Numbered from the stretch's first letter, positions 7,991-15,865 are shown. The stretch is 64,000 bases of DNA from Paenibacillus sp. YPG26 (GCF_023704175.1 NZ_CP084530.1:3472001-3536000), one strand, 5' to 3'. Numbers and translations: made by a program. The notes: a model not told the origin generated them from the sequence alone.

Positions 7991-9550
7991 TTATCTGCCT
8001 ACTGTTCCTGTAGAGTTGATTAATTTATCCAGCAACTGGTCGAATGTTGTCATGAACCTCGCCGCTGCACTATATGCATGTTGAAATTTGATAAGATTCG
8101 ACATTTCTTCGTCCAGTGATACACCGCTAACAGATTGGCGCTGACTTTCAACCTGTTGGACCAGAATGTCCGAATTCTGTACTTGACGCTGAGCTTCTTG
8201 TGACTGCACACCGAGCTGACCTACTGCAGAGTTGTAGAAGCCATCGATTGTAGCTGTCCGTGAACCGTCTACTGCAACAAAACCAGTCTGCTTCAGGTTA
8301 GACATCAATAGAGCAAGCCCATTGCTGCCCTTAACAACCGATTCACTTGCACCTGTGCCCTCTGTACGCATAGAAGTGGCAATCAAATTTTCGTTATCTG
8401 CGATTTTGGCATTTAGACTGATGTTAGCTGCTGTAATATCCCCGCCGCCTTTAGCTTCAAAGAAAGGCAGGCCGCCATTAGTGGTACCATCCATTGTATA
8501 GCCCAGCTGGTGCAGACCATTTAGACCTTTGACCGTGACTACGGTATCTTGGGTTACATTACGCCCGGTTACCCCATCGACGGTTACGCCTTCTGGAAGC
8601 ACTGTTCCCTTGGGCAGGGTGATCTTGATGTCTCCATTGGCCAGAGTGTTCGCCAGGTTATCCAGCTGCTTCTGATAGTCCTTGACATAGTTCTCGCGTG
8701 AAGCGATCATGCCAAATACTTCTCCACCATTCAAGTTGCCGGAAGCATAAGCGGCCTCAAGGAACGCGCCTCTGTCATCTGGACCTGTTCCATCGACATC
8801 CACCTGGACCTGACTGCCTTCAACCAGATTCTGCCCGCCCATAGAGATGGTGTAGCCTTGATCTGTCTCCTGAACAGTAATGTTAATAATCTGAGACAGC
8901 TTATCCGTCAGCAGATCCCGCTGATCCCGAAGGTCATTAGCCTGATCGCCGAGCCCCTCTATGCGTTCAATGGACTGGTTGAGATCTGCAATCGAGGTCA
9001 GATAGTTCTGAACCTCGCTTGCTTTTACCCCGACGTTAGTCGTCAAATCCTGACTTAACTTGGTGAGCTGTCCGCTCATATAATTCATGGCATCGGTTAA
9101 TGCCGCTGCATTCTCTTTGACAACTTTACGGGCTGAAGCGCTTTCCGGATCTTTACTAAGGTTAGACCAGGAGTTCCAGAAGTTATTAAGCACCTTGCTA
9201 ATTCCGGTCTCGGAAGGCTCATTAAATATCCCTTCAAGCTTGTCCAGCGTATCTGCCTTGATATTCCAGCTTCCGCTTGCATTGTTCTCGCTGCGATACT
9301 GAGTATCGAGGAAGCCTTGCCTGATTCGCTCAATCGCTTGATACTCAACCCCGGCACCCAGCTGTCCTGGAGTATTGGAACGGTTAAGTCCGTAAGCTTC
9401 TATAGATAGGGAAGGCTTCATCTTCACCGTCTGGCGGGAGTATCCTTCTGTATTTGCGTTTGAAATGTTATGGCCTGTTGTATTTAACGCCGCTGTCTGG
9501 GTGAACAGACTTCGTTTGGCGGTTTCTATTGAATGAAATGTGGATGTCAT
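7991..9550 (-). CDS. flgK: FlgK, hook-associated protein 1
   Basis: FlgK (HAP1) forms the first hook-filament junction ring. The 519-residue protein begins MTSTFHSIETAKRSLFTQTA and carries the rod/hook-family motif TTGHNISNANTEGYSRQ. Its C-terminus (SGVSLDEEMSNLIKFQHAYSA) is the conserved D0 helix that packs with axial proteins. Length fits the family. It follows flgN by 26 bp; FlgN is the export chaperone for FlgK and FlgL. Confidence 0.96.
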   Translation of the reverse strand: MTSTFHSIETAKRSLFTQTAALNTTGHNISNANTEGYSRQTVKMKPSLSIEAYGLNRSNTPGQLGAGVEYQAIERIRQGFLDTQYRSENNASGSWNIKADTLDKLEGIFNEPSETGISKVLNNFWNSWSNLSKDPESASARKVVKENAAALTDAMNYMSGQLTKLSQDLTTNVGVKASEVQNYLTSIADLNQSIERIEGLGDQANDLRDQRDLLTDKLSQIINITVQETDQGYTISMGGQNLVEGSQVQVDVDGTGPDDRGAFLEAAYASGNLNGGEVFGMIASRENYVKDYQKQLDNLANTLANGDIKITLPKGTVLPEGVTVDGVTGRNVTQDTVVTVKGLNGLHQLGYTMDGTTNGGLPFFEAKGGGDITAANISLNAKIADNENLIATSMRTEGTGASESVVKGSNGLALLMSNLKQTGFVAVDGSRTATIDGFYNSAVGQLGVQSQEAQRQVQNSDILVQQVESQRQSVSGVSLDEEMSNLIKFQHAYSAAARFMTTFDQLLDKLINSTGTVGR

Positions 9551-9576
9551 GACCTTACTTCCTCCTCAAATGAGCC

Positions 9577-10077
9577 TTAGGCGCGTGTATCAAAAAGACC
9601 GGGGCGGCCGCGGCCGCCGCTCTTGTCAGCCGGATGCTGGTATGTCGCTGCCTGTTCAGGCTCACCGACCAGCAGATCAAGTGAGTAATCGAGAAAAGTA
9701 AGCGACTGCTCAATCAGCTTCTGATTCAAATCGTTCAGTTCCTTGAGTCTATACAGCGTATTAGAGAGCTTCTTCTGCATATCAAGCAACGCCTTCTTCT
9801 CTTCCGGGTCAAATACCAGCCTGGAGAGTTCTGTAATCGTTAGATTCAGCTGCGACTTGACGCCTCTCTCCTGCAGAAAGGCATAACATGCAGTTATGCG
9901 GGCATCTTCAAGCTTCTCAATCTGCTTGACGATCCGGGACTCCTGATTCAGAATCCCGATCAGCTCATCCACCTGGTTCTCCATGATGGCGTTCCGCTTC
10001 TTCTCAGCCCATTCCAGCATAGTTAAATGTGCATCTTCAAGCTGTCCCAGCGAGTCAATTAATGCCTGTAATGCCAT
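9577..10077 (-). CDS. flgN: FlgN, export chaperone for FlgK and FlgL
   Basis: A 166-residue, mostly helical protein (residues ~5-140 rich in Leu/Glu/Lys heptads) between flgM and flgK, the standard place of FlgN. FlgN binds the C-termini of FlgK and FlgL and delivers them to the export gate. The last ~25 residues (QHPADKSGGRGRPGLFDTRA) are polar and probably disordered. Identification rests on operon position and helical profile, as FlgN sequences diverge strongly. Confidence 0.9.
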   Translation of the reverse strand: MALQALIDSLGQLEDAHLTMLEWAEKKRNAIMENQVDELIGILNQESRIVKQIEKLEDARITACYAFLQERGVKSQLNLTITELSRLVFDPEEKKALLDMQKKLSNTLYRLKELNDLNQKLIEQSLTFLDYSLDLLVGEPEQAATYQHPADKSGGRGRPGLFDTRA

Positions 10078-10186
10078 GTTGCCCTCCTATACGTATGAAC
10101 TAAAGTAATGAACACATGATTGTTGGTATTCACCTATGAACCATTAAGGACATTCACCCTTTAGTTCACTCCGTCTAGTTATAATT

Positions 10187-10465
10187 CTAAGATTTGAAAT
10201 AGGGTGCCAGCTTCTCAGCAAGCTTATCGGCATCTACTTTATAAGTTCCAGCTGCCACCTGTGCCTTCAATTCCTGAATGCGCTGCGCCCGCTGCGGATC
10301 GGAAGCCTTCTCAGTTGCCTGAGCTTGCAAAAGCTCCTGTGCTGCGGTTGAAATAGATACTTCATCTTTGCGCTTAGTCTTGTTGTCAGTCAGCTGCCGC
10401 TGATTATCTAGTTGGCGTTGATACGAATTTATCGACCCAATTCGTCCGGTCTCGTTAATTTTCAT
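10187..10465 (-). CDS. flgM: FlgM, anti-sigma-D factor
   Basis: FlgM binds and inhibits the flagellar sigma factor until the hook is complete. The 92-residue protein has the MKINETGRIGSINSYQRQ start and the KRKDEVSISTAAQELLQAQ segment typical of the conserved sigma-binding C-terminal half. A GAGGTG SD precedes the ATG at 10465. It heads the flgM-flgN-flgK-flgL-yviE operon and has a near-perfect sigma-D promoter of its own upstream, giving feedback control as in B. subtilis. Confidence 0.95.
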   Translation of the reverse strand: MKINETGRIGSINSYQRQLDNQRQLTDNKTKRKDEVSISTAAQELLQAQATEKASDPQRAQRIQELKAQVAAGTYKVDADKLAEKLAPYFKS

Positions 10466-10490
10466 AACCTACACCTCTCTTCTCAAAAAT

Positions 10491-10524
10491 AAAAATACCG
10501 ATAATCTCTACTAAGTTTATCGGC
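10491..10524 (-). terminator. Terminator between yvyF and flgM, sharing the promoter -10
   Basis: GCCGATAA (10524-10517) pairs with TTATCGGT (10504-10497) over a 12-nt loop, followed on the minus strand by ATTTTTATTTTT. The 5' arm is exactly the -10 element of the flgM sigma-D promoter, so only transcripts entering from upstream could form the hairpin. Confidence 0.7.
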
Positions 10525-10543
10525 ATCAAATGAAACATTTTTA
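10517..10543 (-). promoter_or_regulatory. Sigma-D promoter of flgM
   Basis: TAAA (10543-10540), 15 bp, GCCGATAA (10524-10517): seven of eight -10 bases, and the -35 and spacing are exact. Transcription would start near 10510, about 45 nt before the flgM ATG. Confidence 0.9.
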
Positions 10544-10640
10544 ATAGTTCCAGGGAATGAAGTTTGTCTGGTTCCTCGCTGTTAACAAGGTCACAGACAA
10601 CATCATTATATTAGTTCCAAATGTACAAATAACTCGTTCT

Positions 10641-11054
10641 CTAGTCCTTACGAAGCCGATCCACTGCCCTGTAAGCGGAACTAGACGTGGACTGTCCTGA
10701 TTCTCTAGCCACCGCTTCGTCCTTGGCCGCAGCCGTGAGATCCCGGGTCAATCGTGACCGGCAGCCATCACACATATTGCCATCCCGGATCAGAATCCCA
10801 CACACTTCACAGGGGTACATCATATTCGGGTTATTCTCAACCGAGATCCTGCCCTCTTTGATAAACTTGGTAATCTGCTTGATAGACACCTCAGTTGCTT
10901 CAGAAAGCTGATGAATAGTTGACCCCTTATTCTCACGGAGAAATTTGAAACACCGTTCATATTCTTCTTCAATCGCCTTAATACAGGCTGAGCAAATATT
11001 CTTGAAGTTCTTGGCGTACAGCTTCCCGCAGCGAGGACAATTGTCTAAATTCAT
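10641..11054 (-). CDS. yvyF: YvyF-like flagellar-operon zinc-finger protein
   Basis: The 137-residue product has two four-cysteine clusters (CPRCGKLY...CSACIKA and CEVCGILI...CDGCRSRL) flanking a helix-turn-helix-like segment (SEATEVSIKQITKFIKEGRI). This is the layout of YvyF, found between comFC and flgM in B. subtilis and thought to be a flagellar regulatory protein. The ATG at 11054 is chosen because AGAGGT lies 7 nt upstream; an in-frame ATG six codons earlier lacks an SD. The Ala/Ser-rich tail after residue 115 is poorly conserved. Confidence 0.88.
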   Translation of the reverse strand: MNLDNCPRCGKLYAKNFKNICSACIKAIEEEYERCFKFLRENKGSTIHQLSEATEVSIKQITKFIKEGRISVENNPNMMYPCEVCGILIRDGNMCDGCRSRLTRDLTAAAKDEAVARESGQSTSSSAYRAVDRLRKD

Positions 11055-11189
11055 GGAAATTACCTCTTTCATTTCATTCTACTGTAAAATACCGTGCCTA
11101 ACAAATTCCAAATAGTTCTACATCCTTATTTAATCTACAGATTACATTAAAGTTACAACTTACGTCTATGCCTATTCGCAAAAAGATAA

Positions 11190-11220
11190 TAAAAAGGCCC
11201 TACCAGCATTTCCAGTAGGG
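11190..11220 (-). terminator. Terminator downstream of the coiled-coil gene
   Basis: CCCTAC/GTAGGG stem with an 11-nt loop, then CCTTTTT on the minus strand. It lies 135 bp beyond the coiled-coil gene and inside the leader of any transcript started at the 11281 candidate promoter, so it may attenuate yvyF. Confidence 0.75.
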
Positions 11221-11280
11221 TAAGCTGCTTCCCAAGTAAACCATTGGCTACTTCTTCAGCAAAAGTGTCGGATATAAAAT

Positions 11281-11307
11281 ATATCGGCAGAACGCCTCGA
11301 TAATTAA
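11281..11307 (-). promoter_or_regulatory. Possible sigma-D promoter upstream of yvyF
   Basis: GCCGATAT, an exact sigma-D -10, occupies 11288-11281 on the minus strand. The -35 is weaker: TTAA 15 bp or TAAT 14 bp upstream. Transcription would enter yvyF after a ~220-nt leader that contains the hairpin at 11190-11220. Confidence 0.5.
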
Positions 11308-11353
11308 TGATATTAACATCAATTTTAAGCTAGATTTCAAAAATATGTGACAT

Positions 11354-11782
11354 CTACAGTTCAATTTGTGTGTGTTCTTCTAATCTTTCAATGCGGCGAA
11401 GGATCTGATTAAGGTCTGTCTCCATTCCGGCAACATACCTGCGCTGAGAATGGAGCTCGTCACGGGTATGGTCGTATTGGTCTGTAAGGCGGTCTAACTT
11501 CTGATCCATGCGGGTCGTTGTTTTATCCATTTGTTCCATATTGTGCTCGATGCCGGTCATTCTCTTATCCATTTGTTCCATCTTGTGCTCCATGCCAGTC
11601 ATTCTCTTATCCATTTGTTCCATCTTGTGCTCCATGCCGGTCATTCTCTGGTCGATCTGATCAATCTTGAGTTCCATGTTATCCAGCTTGGACAGTTTAT
11701 TATTATTCTCAGCAACCATCTGAATCAGTTGTGTAAGCATTTCATGCTGTTGTTGAACTACTATTTCCATATCCATTTTCAT
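11354..11782 (-). CDS. Coiled-coil protein with 14-residue repeats
   Basis: I do not recognise a family. The 142-residue product is almost entirely heptad-patterned. Three near-perfect 14-residue units (RMTGMEHKMEQMDK, residues ~45-85) are encoded by a ~42-bp tandem repeat, followed by a further helix. It has no signal peptide, membrane segment or cysteines, so an oligomeric cytoplasmic coiled coil is likely. Start choice is between ATGs at 11782 and 11776, 4 and 10 nt from an AAGGAG SD; upstream frame to 11878 has no SD. A similarly sized coiled-coil protein lies at 40253. Placed between comFC and yvyF, it interrupts the B. subtilis order. Confidence 0.72.
   Translation of the reverse strand: MKMDMEIVVQQQHEMLTQLIQMVAENNNKLSKLDNMELKIDQIDQRMTGMEHKMEQMDKRMTGMEHKMEQMDKRMTGIEHNMEQMDKTTTRMDQKLDRLTDQYDHTRDELHSQRRYVAGMETDLNQILRRIERLEEHTQIEL
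11528..11660 (-). repeat. 42-bp in-frame tandem repeat in coiled-coil gene
   Basis: About three copies of a 42-bp unit encoding RMTGMEHKMEQMDK. The copies differ by a few bases, so the array is recent and likely to vary in copy number without breaking the frame. Confidence 0.85.
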
Positions 11783-12140
11783 CCAACTCCTTGTCCTAAT
11801 AATTAGAATTGCTCCGTCCATGTATAGTTGACCCTCATTATAGCAGAGTGAAAATAACACGTACACTCGAAAGATCACAATCGCGGATGGTTAATTATTT
11901 CAAACATCTTTTTCACTCAGCAGCACTCATCTCACTACCAGAGTAGGGCTCTCCAGGAAATTGAACATAACCGTTAGACCAGGCACCGCTGTCAAAATAT
12001 TAGTTTCCGAACTCGTGCCAGTCCTCGATTTCCTAACAATGACATCTAGGCTAGCTGGATAGTCTGCGGCTTCATGAAACTAGCTTTGAGACATGCACTG
12101 GGACATGCTGAGAGACATGCTGAGGGAAAAGCGTCTTGGC
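11783..12140. other. Intergenic region between comFC and the coiled-coil gene
   Basis: No convincing gene, promoter or terminator was found. Near 12090-12125 a short motif (GACATGCTGAGA and variants) recurs three times. Confidence 0.5.
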
Positions 12141-12959
12141 TCATGATCTCGCCCAGGTCAGGCAGTATATCTCCGCTGGTATTCCTGCCTCCCGGCAGGT
12201 ATCCAGAATTGCTTCGGAACAGTACCCCACCGTACTTCCCGTTGTATAAATATCGTCCACCAGCAGGAGCCGCAGCCGAGCTCCCTTTCTTGATGAATCC
12301 CTGTTACTTCTCTTATGTAATACGGATAACAAGACTTCTTCGGTCTGCGGCAGCGTGCGAAACACGCCCTGCATACTATGTAGTCTCTGTCCTCTGCCTT
12401 TGAGACTCATTTTCTCGGTATTACGTGTACGCTCGAGCATGGCGATGAGCGGGGCCTTGGCGGCTGCGGCCGCACCGGAGGCGAGCAGCTCCGCCTGATT
12501 GAAGCCGCGTTCAGCCAGCCTCTGGCTGCTTAGCGGCACACATGTTACGGCGTCGATCCGCCAAGGTCTGCTGCTGCTGGAAGTAGCAGCTAACTCTGAC
12601 GCCAGCAGCTTGTAAGCTTGGCCCATCATGCGGGCCAGCATAGGGGCAAGTGTCTCTTGGCCGCGGTACTTGTACGCGGCAAGCCATTCACGCATTCGCG
12701 GGTCATAAGCAACCGCGCTGCGATTCAGCAGGAAAGGACGTGCCTTCGCTCCCGGACGGGTACAGTCTGGACAGCCAATATGCCGTCCACAACTGGGGCA
12801 ACGCGGGTGCCAAATCCAAGGAATCGCCGCGGCGCACTCGTGGCAGATCTCGGGGTACTCTCTTGCTCCTCTCTGCATAAGTTTTCCGCATGTCAGGCAG
12901 TTCGTCCCCGATGGAGCGAGAAGTCCGTTCAAGGGCGCAAACAGCTGGGCCCAGTTCAT
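12141..12959 (-). CDS. comFC: ComFC, competence phosphoribosyltransferase-like protein
   Basis: ComFC is required for DNA uptake during transformation and works with the ComFA ATPase. The 272-residue protein has a cysteine-rich N-terminal zinc module (CLTCGKLM, CHECAAA, CPSCGRHIGCPDC, residues ~18-65) and a C-terminal type I phosphoribosyltransferase fold with the PRPP-binding motif LLLVDDIYTTGSTVG near residue 240. The region between (SLKGRGQRLHSMQGVFRTL) contains the conserved flexible-loop residues. The ATG at 12959 is preferred over in-frame starts at 12968 and 12965 because it lies 8 nt from AGGAG. It is about 30 residues longer than B. subtilis ComFC. comFA lies 200 bp upstream, across a minisatellite. 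Confidence 0.93.
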   Translation of the reverse strand: MNWAQLFAPLNGLLAPSGTNCLTCGKLMQRGAREYPEICHECAAAIPWIWHPRCPSCGRHIGCPDCTRPGAKARPFLLNRSAVAYDPRMREWLAAYKYRGQETLAPMLARMMGQAYKLLASELAATSSSSRPWRIDAVTCVPLSSQRLAERGFNQAELLASGAAAAAKAPLIAMLERTRNTEKMSLKGRGQRLHSMQGVFRTLPQTEEVLLSVLHKRSNRDSSRKGARLRLLLVDDIYTTGSTVGYCSEAILDTCREAGIPAEIYCLTWARS

Positions 12960-12990
12960 AACCATCACTCCTGAATGGGGTATTTGTATT

Positions 12991-13082
12991 TGGGTGTTGG
13001 GTGCTTGTGTTGGGTGCTTGTGTTGGGTGCTTGTGTTGGGTGCTTGTATTGGGTGCCTGGTGCCTGGTGCTTGTGCTTGGTG
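12991..13082. repeat. 13-bp minisatellite between comFA and comFC
   Basis: TGGGTGCTTGTGT is repeated in tandem from 12998 (units at 12998, 13011, 13024 and 13037), then decays into TGGTGCCTGG-type variants. It lies in the comFA-comFC spacer, away from the comFC SD. Confidence 0.85.
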
Positions 13083-13163
13083 CTCAGTGCCGGCCAGTGG
13101 TGGTGTCGGAGTAAGTGTTCCGTAATCGTGGTGTTCAAGTGCTCGTACAGCTAGAATCCATAA

Positions 13164-15518
13164 TTATCGTTCATTTGTTCTAGCATTTAAGTATCCATTC
13201 TTCATGGCTATTTTGTTCATATGCTTAATTTGGCGAATTGCTCCCCGCTGGGAGGCTGTCCACTGCGGCGAGGCGAAGATGACCTTGCCATTCGGATCCT
13301 CCTTGGAACGTCCTGCCCTACCCGCCATCTGCACAAGGGAAGCTTCATCGAAGAGCCCACTGTCCGCGTCCAGAATAAACACATCACTGCGCGGAACAGT
13401 AACCCCTCGCTCCAAGATCGTGGTTGTAATTAGTACGCGAATCTGGCCTGAGCGAAAGGCAAGCACTTTGTCGGCCCGCAGTTCATCCTTGGAGGAGGTG
13501 CCATCTACCGGAATTCTGCCTCCCAGCGATATGCGGATCAAGTGAACCAGTGGTTCGATATGCCGGATCCGTGAGACAAACAGGAAGATCTGGGCGCCTC
13601 TGGCGACAGATTGGTTCAAGGTTTTCATAAGGTTTGTAGGTAATCGTCTGCCGCCTAGGCAGCTCTCCACTGTATCTACCGTAAGGTGCATCGGCACAGG
13701 CAGCGGATGTCCATGAAAACGCGCAGGAACCTTGGCATGAGGCATACGCTTTGAAGCGGCATCCCGCTGGATCGGCTTCGGTGGGGTTGCCGACAGAAGA
13801 ATGAACCGTCCCTCCGGCTTGCAGCATTTCTCAGCGGCGTAGGCCAGCATTGGGTCATTATGATACGGGAACGCATCCAGTTCATCGATAATGACGAGAT
13901 CAAACGCGCCGTGAAAGCGAAGCAATTGGTGTGTTGTTGCCAGCACCAGCCGGCTCTCTTCCCACCTATGGGAACTTCCTCCGTAGAGTATAGCCACTGG
14001 CTCATCCGGAAAAGCCTTGGCGATCCGCGGCGCCAATTCCAGCACCACATCCCGCCTTGGCGTAGCTACCAAGGCGCGTCCGCCCTGATCCAGCACATGG
14101 CGCAGCAGTGGAAAGATCATCTCGGTCTTGCCTGCGCCGGTGACCGCCCAGAGCAGGAACCGCGGCGGCCCGCAGACCTGCCGCCGCCCTGCTGAGCGGT
14201 CGCCCCCGGCAGGCCGCTCAGCCAAGAACCGCAGCGCGGCGTATGCCGCCTCGCGCTGCGCAGAGCTGAGCCCCCACCGGTCAAGCGCAGCACCGGTGGG
14301 GGCTTCCCGGCCGGCCGCGCGGTGAACCGCGGCCGTCTCCGGCGCGCCGCGCAGCAGCAGCGCGCAAGCCCGGCTGCGCCCGAGGGCGAGGCAGGCCGCG
14401 CAGTAGGCGCAGGCCGGGCTGCCGCACGAGGCGCAGGGTGCCGCGGTGAGCGCGGCGCTTCCGCAGCGGCGGCAGCGCGGGGGCTGCCCGCGGCGCAGCA
14501 GGCTGCGGCGGACGGCCGGAGCCACGCCGGATGTGAGCTGCACTTCGCCGCGCAGATGTGCCAGCTGCGCAGCTCCCCGCCAGCCGTCCGCAAGCTGTGG
14601 CAGACGGCTCTCCAGCAGCTGCTTCAGCTCAGGCACAAGCAGCGAGCGCCCTTGAAGAGCCCAGGCGAGCAGTCTCGCAGCTTCGAGAGCATGACCGAAG
14701 TCCTTCCAGTAAGGCTCCTCCCCGAAGCAAAGGTCCCTCCCGGCAGGACTGTATCCTCGCTCCTTCGCCCACAACCAGACAGGCTGAGAGTCCTTCTCTT
14801 TCAGTACATACATTGCACGATCCTTATCCCTACCTCTGTCTATTCCCCAGCTTCTAACCCGATCTCTATCCCAATCGCCGTCCCTACCTCTATTTATCCC
14901 TCGGCCTCTATCCCGATCTCCATCCCTACCTCTATCTATCCCTCGACCTCTATCCCATTCTCCATCACCACCTCTTTCTATCCCTCGACCTCTATCCCAA
15001 TCGCCGTCCCTACCTCTATCTGTCCCTCGGCCTCTGCCCCAATCTCCGTTCCCACCTTCGTCTATCCCTCGGCCTCTGCCCCAATCTCCATCCCTACCTC
15101 TGTCTATTCCCCAGCTTCTAACCCGATCTCCATCCCCATCTCTATCCATCCCTCGGCTTCTATCCCGATCTCCATCCCCACCTCTATCTGTCCCCCGCTC
15201 TCCATCACAATCTCCGTCCCTACCACGGTCCCTCCGCTTATCCAGCTTCTCTCCCCCTACACCGCTCCCTTCCGACTCTGCACGATGCAGCCAAGCTGCC
15301 CACTTTGCGGACGTATAATTATCCATCTCCGGTCTACTGACCATTTCATCCCGTAAAGCCACAGCCTTACCAAGCGGGGTCTCGCGAGCAAGAAGCAACA
15401 GACTTCTCGCATCACTGTCGCCCCGGTGTATCCACCAGTGAAGATCGGCCTTGATATCCAGGCTTATGTAACACTCCCATCCTACTTGTCTGTGAACCAC
15501 ATATAGCGCAGCTTTCAT
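13164..15518 (-). CDS. comFA: ComFA, competence helicase/ATPase with a large repeat insert
   Basis: ComFA is the ssDNA-dependent ATPase thought to drive transforming DNA across the membrane. The 784-residue frame is far longer than B. subtilis ComFA (about 463). Residues 1-90 form an N-terminal domain; ~94-234 are a low-complexity repeat of the DRGRGIDRGRDGDW type. Then come a zinc module (Cys 349-376, CRRC...CASC...CAYCAAC), Walker A (AVTGAGKTE, ~458-466), a DEAD-like box DELD (545-548), and helicase motifs such as ATTILERGVTVPRSD and QMAGRAGR near the C-terminus. Key motifs are intact, so the enzyme is probably functional. Base composition swings sharply: the zinc-module DNA (about 14150-14600) is extremely GC-rich. 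A GAGGGGAG SD precedes the ATG. Confidence 0.93.
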   Translation of the reverse strand: MKAALYVVHRQVGWECYISLDIKADLHWWIHRGDSDARSLLLLARETPLGKAVALRDEMVSRPEMDNYTSAKWAAWLHRAESEGSGVGGEKLDKRRDRGRDGDCDGERGTDRGGDGDRDRSRGMDRDGDGDRVRSWGIDRGRDGDWGRGRGIDEGGNGDWGRGRGTDRGRDGDWDRGRGIERGGDGEWDRGRGIDRGRDGDRDRGRGINRGRDGDWDRDRVRSWGIDRGRDKDRAMYVLKEKDSQPVWLWAKERGYSPAGRDLCFGEEPYWKDFGHALEAARLLAWALQGRSLLVPELKQLLESRLPQLADGWRGAAQLAHLRGEVQLTSGVAPAVRRSLLRRGQPPRCRRCGSAALTAAPCASCGSPACAYCAACLALGRSRACALLLRGAPETAAVHRAAGREAPTGAALDRWGLSSAQREAAYAALRFLAERPAGGDRSAGRRQVCGPPRFLLWAVTGAGKTEMIFPLLRHVLDQGGRALVATPRRDVVLELAPRIAKAFPDEPVAILYGGSSHRWEESRLVLATTHQLLRFHGAFDLVIIDELDAFPYHNDPMLAYAAEKCCKPEGRFILLSATPPKPIQRDAASKRMPHAKVPARFHGHPLPVPMHLTVDTVESCLGGRRLPTNLMKTLNQSVARGAQIFLFVSRIRHIEPLVHLIRISLGGRIPVDGTSSKDELRADKVLAFRSGQIRVLITTTILERGVTVPRSDVFILDADSGLFDEASLVQMAGRAGRSKEDPNGKVIFASPQWTASQRGAIRQIKHMNKIAMKNGYLNARTNER
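14817..15239 (-). repeat. ~42-bp tandem repeat inside comFA (Arg/Gly/Asp insert)
   Basis: About ten copies of a 14-codon unit related to DRGRGIDRGRDGDW, with internal larger duplication (two copies of DRVRSWGIDRGRD). All units are multiples of three, so the frame is kept. The encoded segment is highly charged and probably disordered. Confidence 0.93.
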
Positions 15519-15574
15519 CTTCTTCCCTCTCCCCTCCGAACCTTCCTACCAAATCCCAACTAACCGACCACTCT

Positions 15575-15785
15575 ATGCAGCTGGCACCACGCAATGAGCT
15601 CCGTAGCAGCGCTCCAGGACTTGCGTAACAGTACTCTATAAGCTGCATAGCAGTGCTCCATAAGCTGCGTAGCAGTGCTCCATAAGCTGCGTAGCAGTGC
15701 TCCATAAGCTGCGTAGCAGTGCTTCATAACCTGCGTAGTACCACGCCATGACCTGCATAACACCACGCAATAAGCTGCATAGCAG
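15575..15785. repeat. 22-bp minisatellite upstream of comFA
   Basis: Roughly nine to ten degenerate copies of a 22-bp unit (AAGCTGCGTAGCAGTGCTCCAT), with three nearly perfect copies at about 15660-15725. Each unit contains the small inverted repeat CTGC-GTA-GCAG. It begins ~60 bp upstream of the comFA start, so it lies in the probable leader or promoter region; the rest of 15519-16006 shows only a terminator. Confidence 0.9.
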
Positions 15786-15865
15786 CCCCCCCACCATACC
15801 TCCCAATACCCGAACGCCACCTTCCAGGTTCACGTCCCCTCAGGCAGAGGAACCTGCCTTTGCAC

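Noticed and set aside
12140..12160. Frameshift or truncation of comFC
   Set aside because: The frame is intact to the end with the PRPP motif in place, so no disruption is present.
14322..15356. 344-codon plus-strand frame with Ser/Ile/Pro repeats
   Set aside because: It is the antisense of the comFA repeat and zinc module. It has no SD, and its periodicity follows from the in-frame repeat on the other strand.
15575..15785. Possible CRISPR array
   Set aside because: Repeats are directly adjacent with no unique spacers and no cas genes nearby; it is a tandem minisatellite.
15412..15833. Small overlapping minus-strand frames with EHCYAAYGALLRSLWST-type repeats
   Set aside because: They are translations of the 22-bp minisatellite, overlap one another in different frames and lack SD sequences.
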